From Cochliopodium minus (taxonomy: Eukaryota; Discosea; Himatismenida; Cochliopodiidae): 46,304 bases of DNA. A program made the position numbers and the translations under genes. Below the pieces are notes generated by a model that was given only the letters and a program-made list of their open reading frames with translations, was not told the origin of the DNA and ran no database searches. The stretch lies in assembly GCA_024220525.1 (NCBI GenBank), contig JAMYWO010000295.1, positions 1 to 46,304 on the forward strand, in the 5' to 3' direction. Within the stretch, counting starts at the first letter, position 1. Every line of letters begins with the position of its first letter. This document shows, one piece after another, positions 45,265-46,304 of the stretch.

Positions 45265-46304
45265 TTTTTTCGACTTTTGATGAATTTATTTTATATGTAC
45301 TATGTGAATCTTTAAAAATTTTTATATATGTGTGGTTTTTATGTGTTTTTTATTTTTTTTTTTTTGTATTTTTGATATTTATGAAATACATAAAAAAATT
45401 TTTAAAAAATCTTTGAAGGGGAATAATATTAATTTAATTCAAATTCTTTTTTATCTTTTAGGAAAATTAAAAAAATTTAAAGATTTTCACAAATTCGAAA
45501 AACAAAGAGTTGGACAATTAAATTTTTTACTTCTTTGACCAAAATGATCGAATATAATACCTAATATTTAGTAGAAGATGGGACAAATAAATCCATTAAA
45601 CGGAAATTTAAAAATTGTTGTGTGGAAATGTGAAAAGTGGAGATATAGGAAATATAAAAAAAAATAAAAATAAAAAATAAATAAACAATTATTAAACAAA
45701 ATGAGACGATCTGATGTATTTATTTGGTATGTAAAAGGTCTGATTTTTTTTTTTAATTAAATTTCTTTTTTATTTTCACTTTTCATCCATTTTGTTAAAT
45801 AAAAAAAAATAGAATTTGAATATGAAAATCTGTTTATGTTTCTAATTGATACTCATTGGGGCAGGATTTTGGTTGTTTCTTTTTCTTTTCCATATGATTT
45901 GTTCTTTTCTGCACTCATCACAAAAACAAGAAAGGTGGTATCTTGTTTAACTAAAACTTGAAGAAATGAAATTTTAATAATGGGCCAATTCGTTATACAA
46001 CACAACAGTTCAAAAACTTTTAAATTTTTTTTTTAATTCAACAAAATAAAACAACAAATAAGAGAAGAATGAAAAGAAATTTGGTTATAATTGTTTTAAT
46101 AAATTTATTGAATGTTGTATAGTTGCGAATATGGTTTATTGTATAAAAAAGAGAAACTTCTAATTGCATATATATAAAATATCTTCCAGATGTGCAGCAG
46201 ATGATGGATAGTTGTTTTTTTTTTCAATTATTTTTTTTTTTTGATCTAAAACACCCACAAAGTGGGATATCTTTATTTAAAATATTAAACATAATCAAAC
46301 AAAA
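45265..46304. other. Right-end stretch, no firm gene
   Basis: Holds the promoter side of the secreted-protein gene, then A/T-rich DNA. Two coding-like patches were noticed. On the minus strand, about 46018-45850, an open frame contains LVKQDTTFLVFVMSAEKNK and ends TTKILPQ before a TGA. On the plus strand, 45578-45664 encodes MGQINPLNGNLKIVVWK plus a basic tail. Neither gives a complete gene or a recognised family. The minus patch could be a last exon of a gene beginning beyond the window. Confidence 0.35.

Overview
The window is nuclear DNA from a very A+T-rich, intron-dense unicellular eukaryote. Introns are short (about 50-300 bp), nearly pure A/T and GT-AG. Standard stop codons (TAA, TAG, TGA) end the genes. 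Proteins carry Asn-rich, Asn/Lys and Arg/Glu/Lys tracts. The gene set (BEACH/Lvs-type protein, RhoGEF and RhoGAP, F-box/SPRY, ankyrin proteins, a short GATA factor, secreted GH31) fits an amoebozoan-like or similar free-living phagotrophic protist. The species cannot be named from the sequence. No rRNA, tRNA, CRISPR array or transposon was recognised.

Layout. 210-1894 (-): RhoGEF (DH-PH) fragment. 2007: an N that looks like a contig join, followed by an orphan plus-strand last exon (2027-2134). 3179-7059 (-): NRDE2-like HAT-repeat protein swollen by low-complexity tracts, with a hairpin just past its stop. 7181-8384 (-): PRMT6-like arginine methyltransferase. 8431-11724 (-): secreted GH31 glycosidase with many introns. 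11789-13226 (-): SAM50. 13450-13824 (-): small protein with a mitochondrial-type N-terminus. 14173-26212 (-): giant BEACH protein (ConA-like, PH-BEACH, WD40). 26388-26928: two small ORFs. 27085-28143 (+): multi-pass membrane protein with an 18-bp palindrome at its stop. 28281-30803 (-): SH3/coiled-coil adaptor. 31190-31607 (+): MED21-like. 31736-32577 (-): GATA zinc finger. 32700-34739 (+): ankyrin plus Ras-association protein. 34847-36675 (-): F-box/SPRY. 36770-39209 (-): large ankyrin protein with an apparently broken intron donor. 39362-39657: copine-like relic. 40161-42102 (-): RhoGAP, 5' end missing. 42474: second N. 42475-45264 (-): 3'-truncated secreted protein with bacterial architecture.

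The most remarkable locus is 42475-45264. It encodes a secreted, Cys-rich, N-glycosylation-site-rich protein whose whole domain order resembles large secreted proteins of myxobacteria: Cys-rich module, carboxypeptidase-regulatory-like fold, a domain of unknown function, another Cys-rich module, then bacterial Big_3_5 Ig-like repeats. Here the gene is split by six phase-consistent introns, so it looks like an old bacterial acquisition that has been adapted to eukaryotic expression.

The genes do not form an operon-like system. Themes are small-GTPase/cytoskeleton control (RhoGEF, RhoGAP, SH3, RA, possibly BEACH), nuclear RNA and transcription (NRDE2, PRMT, MED21, GATA), ubiquitin targeting (F-box/SPRY) and mitochondrial import (SAM50). 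The two N positions mean that gene order across 2007 and 42474 should not be trusted.
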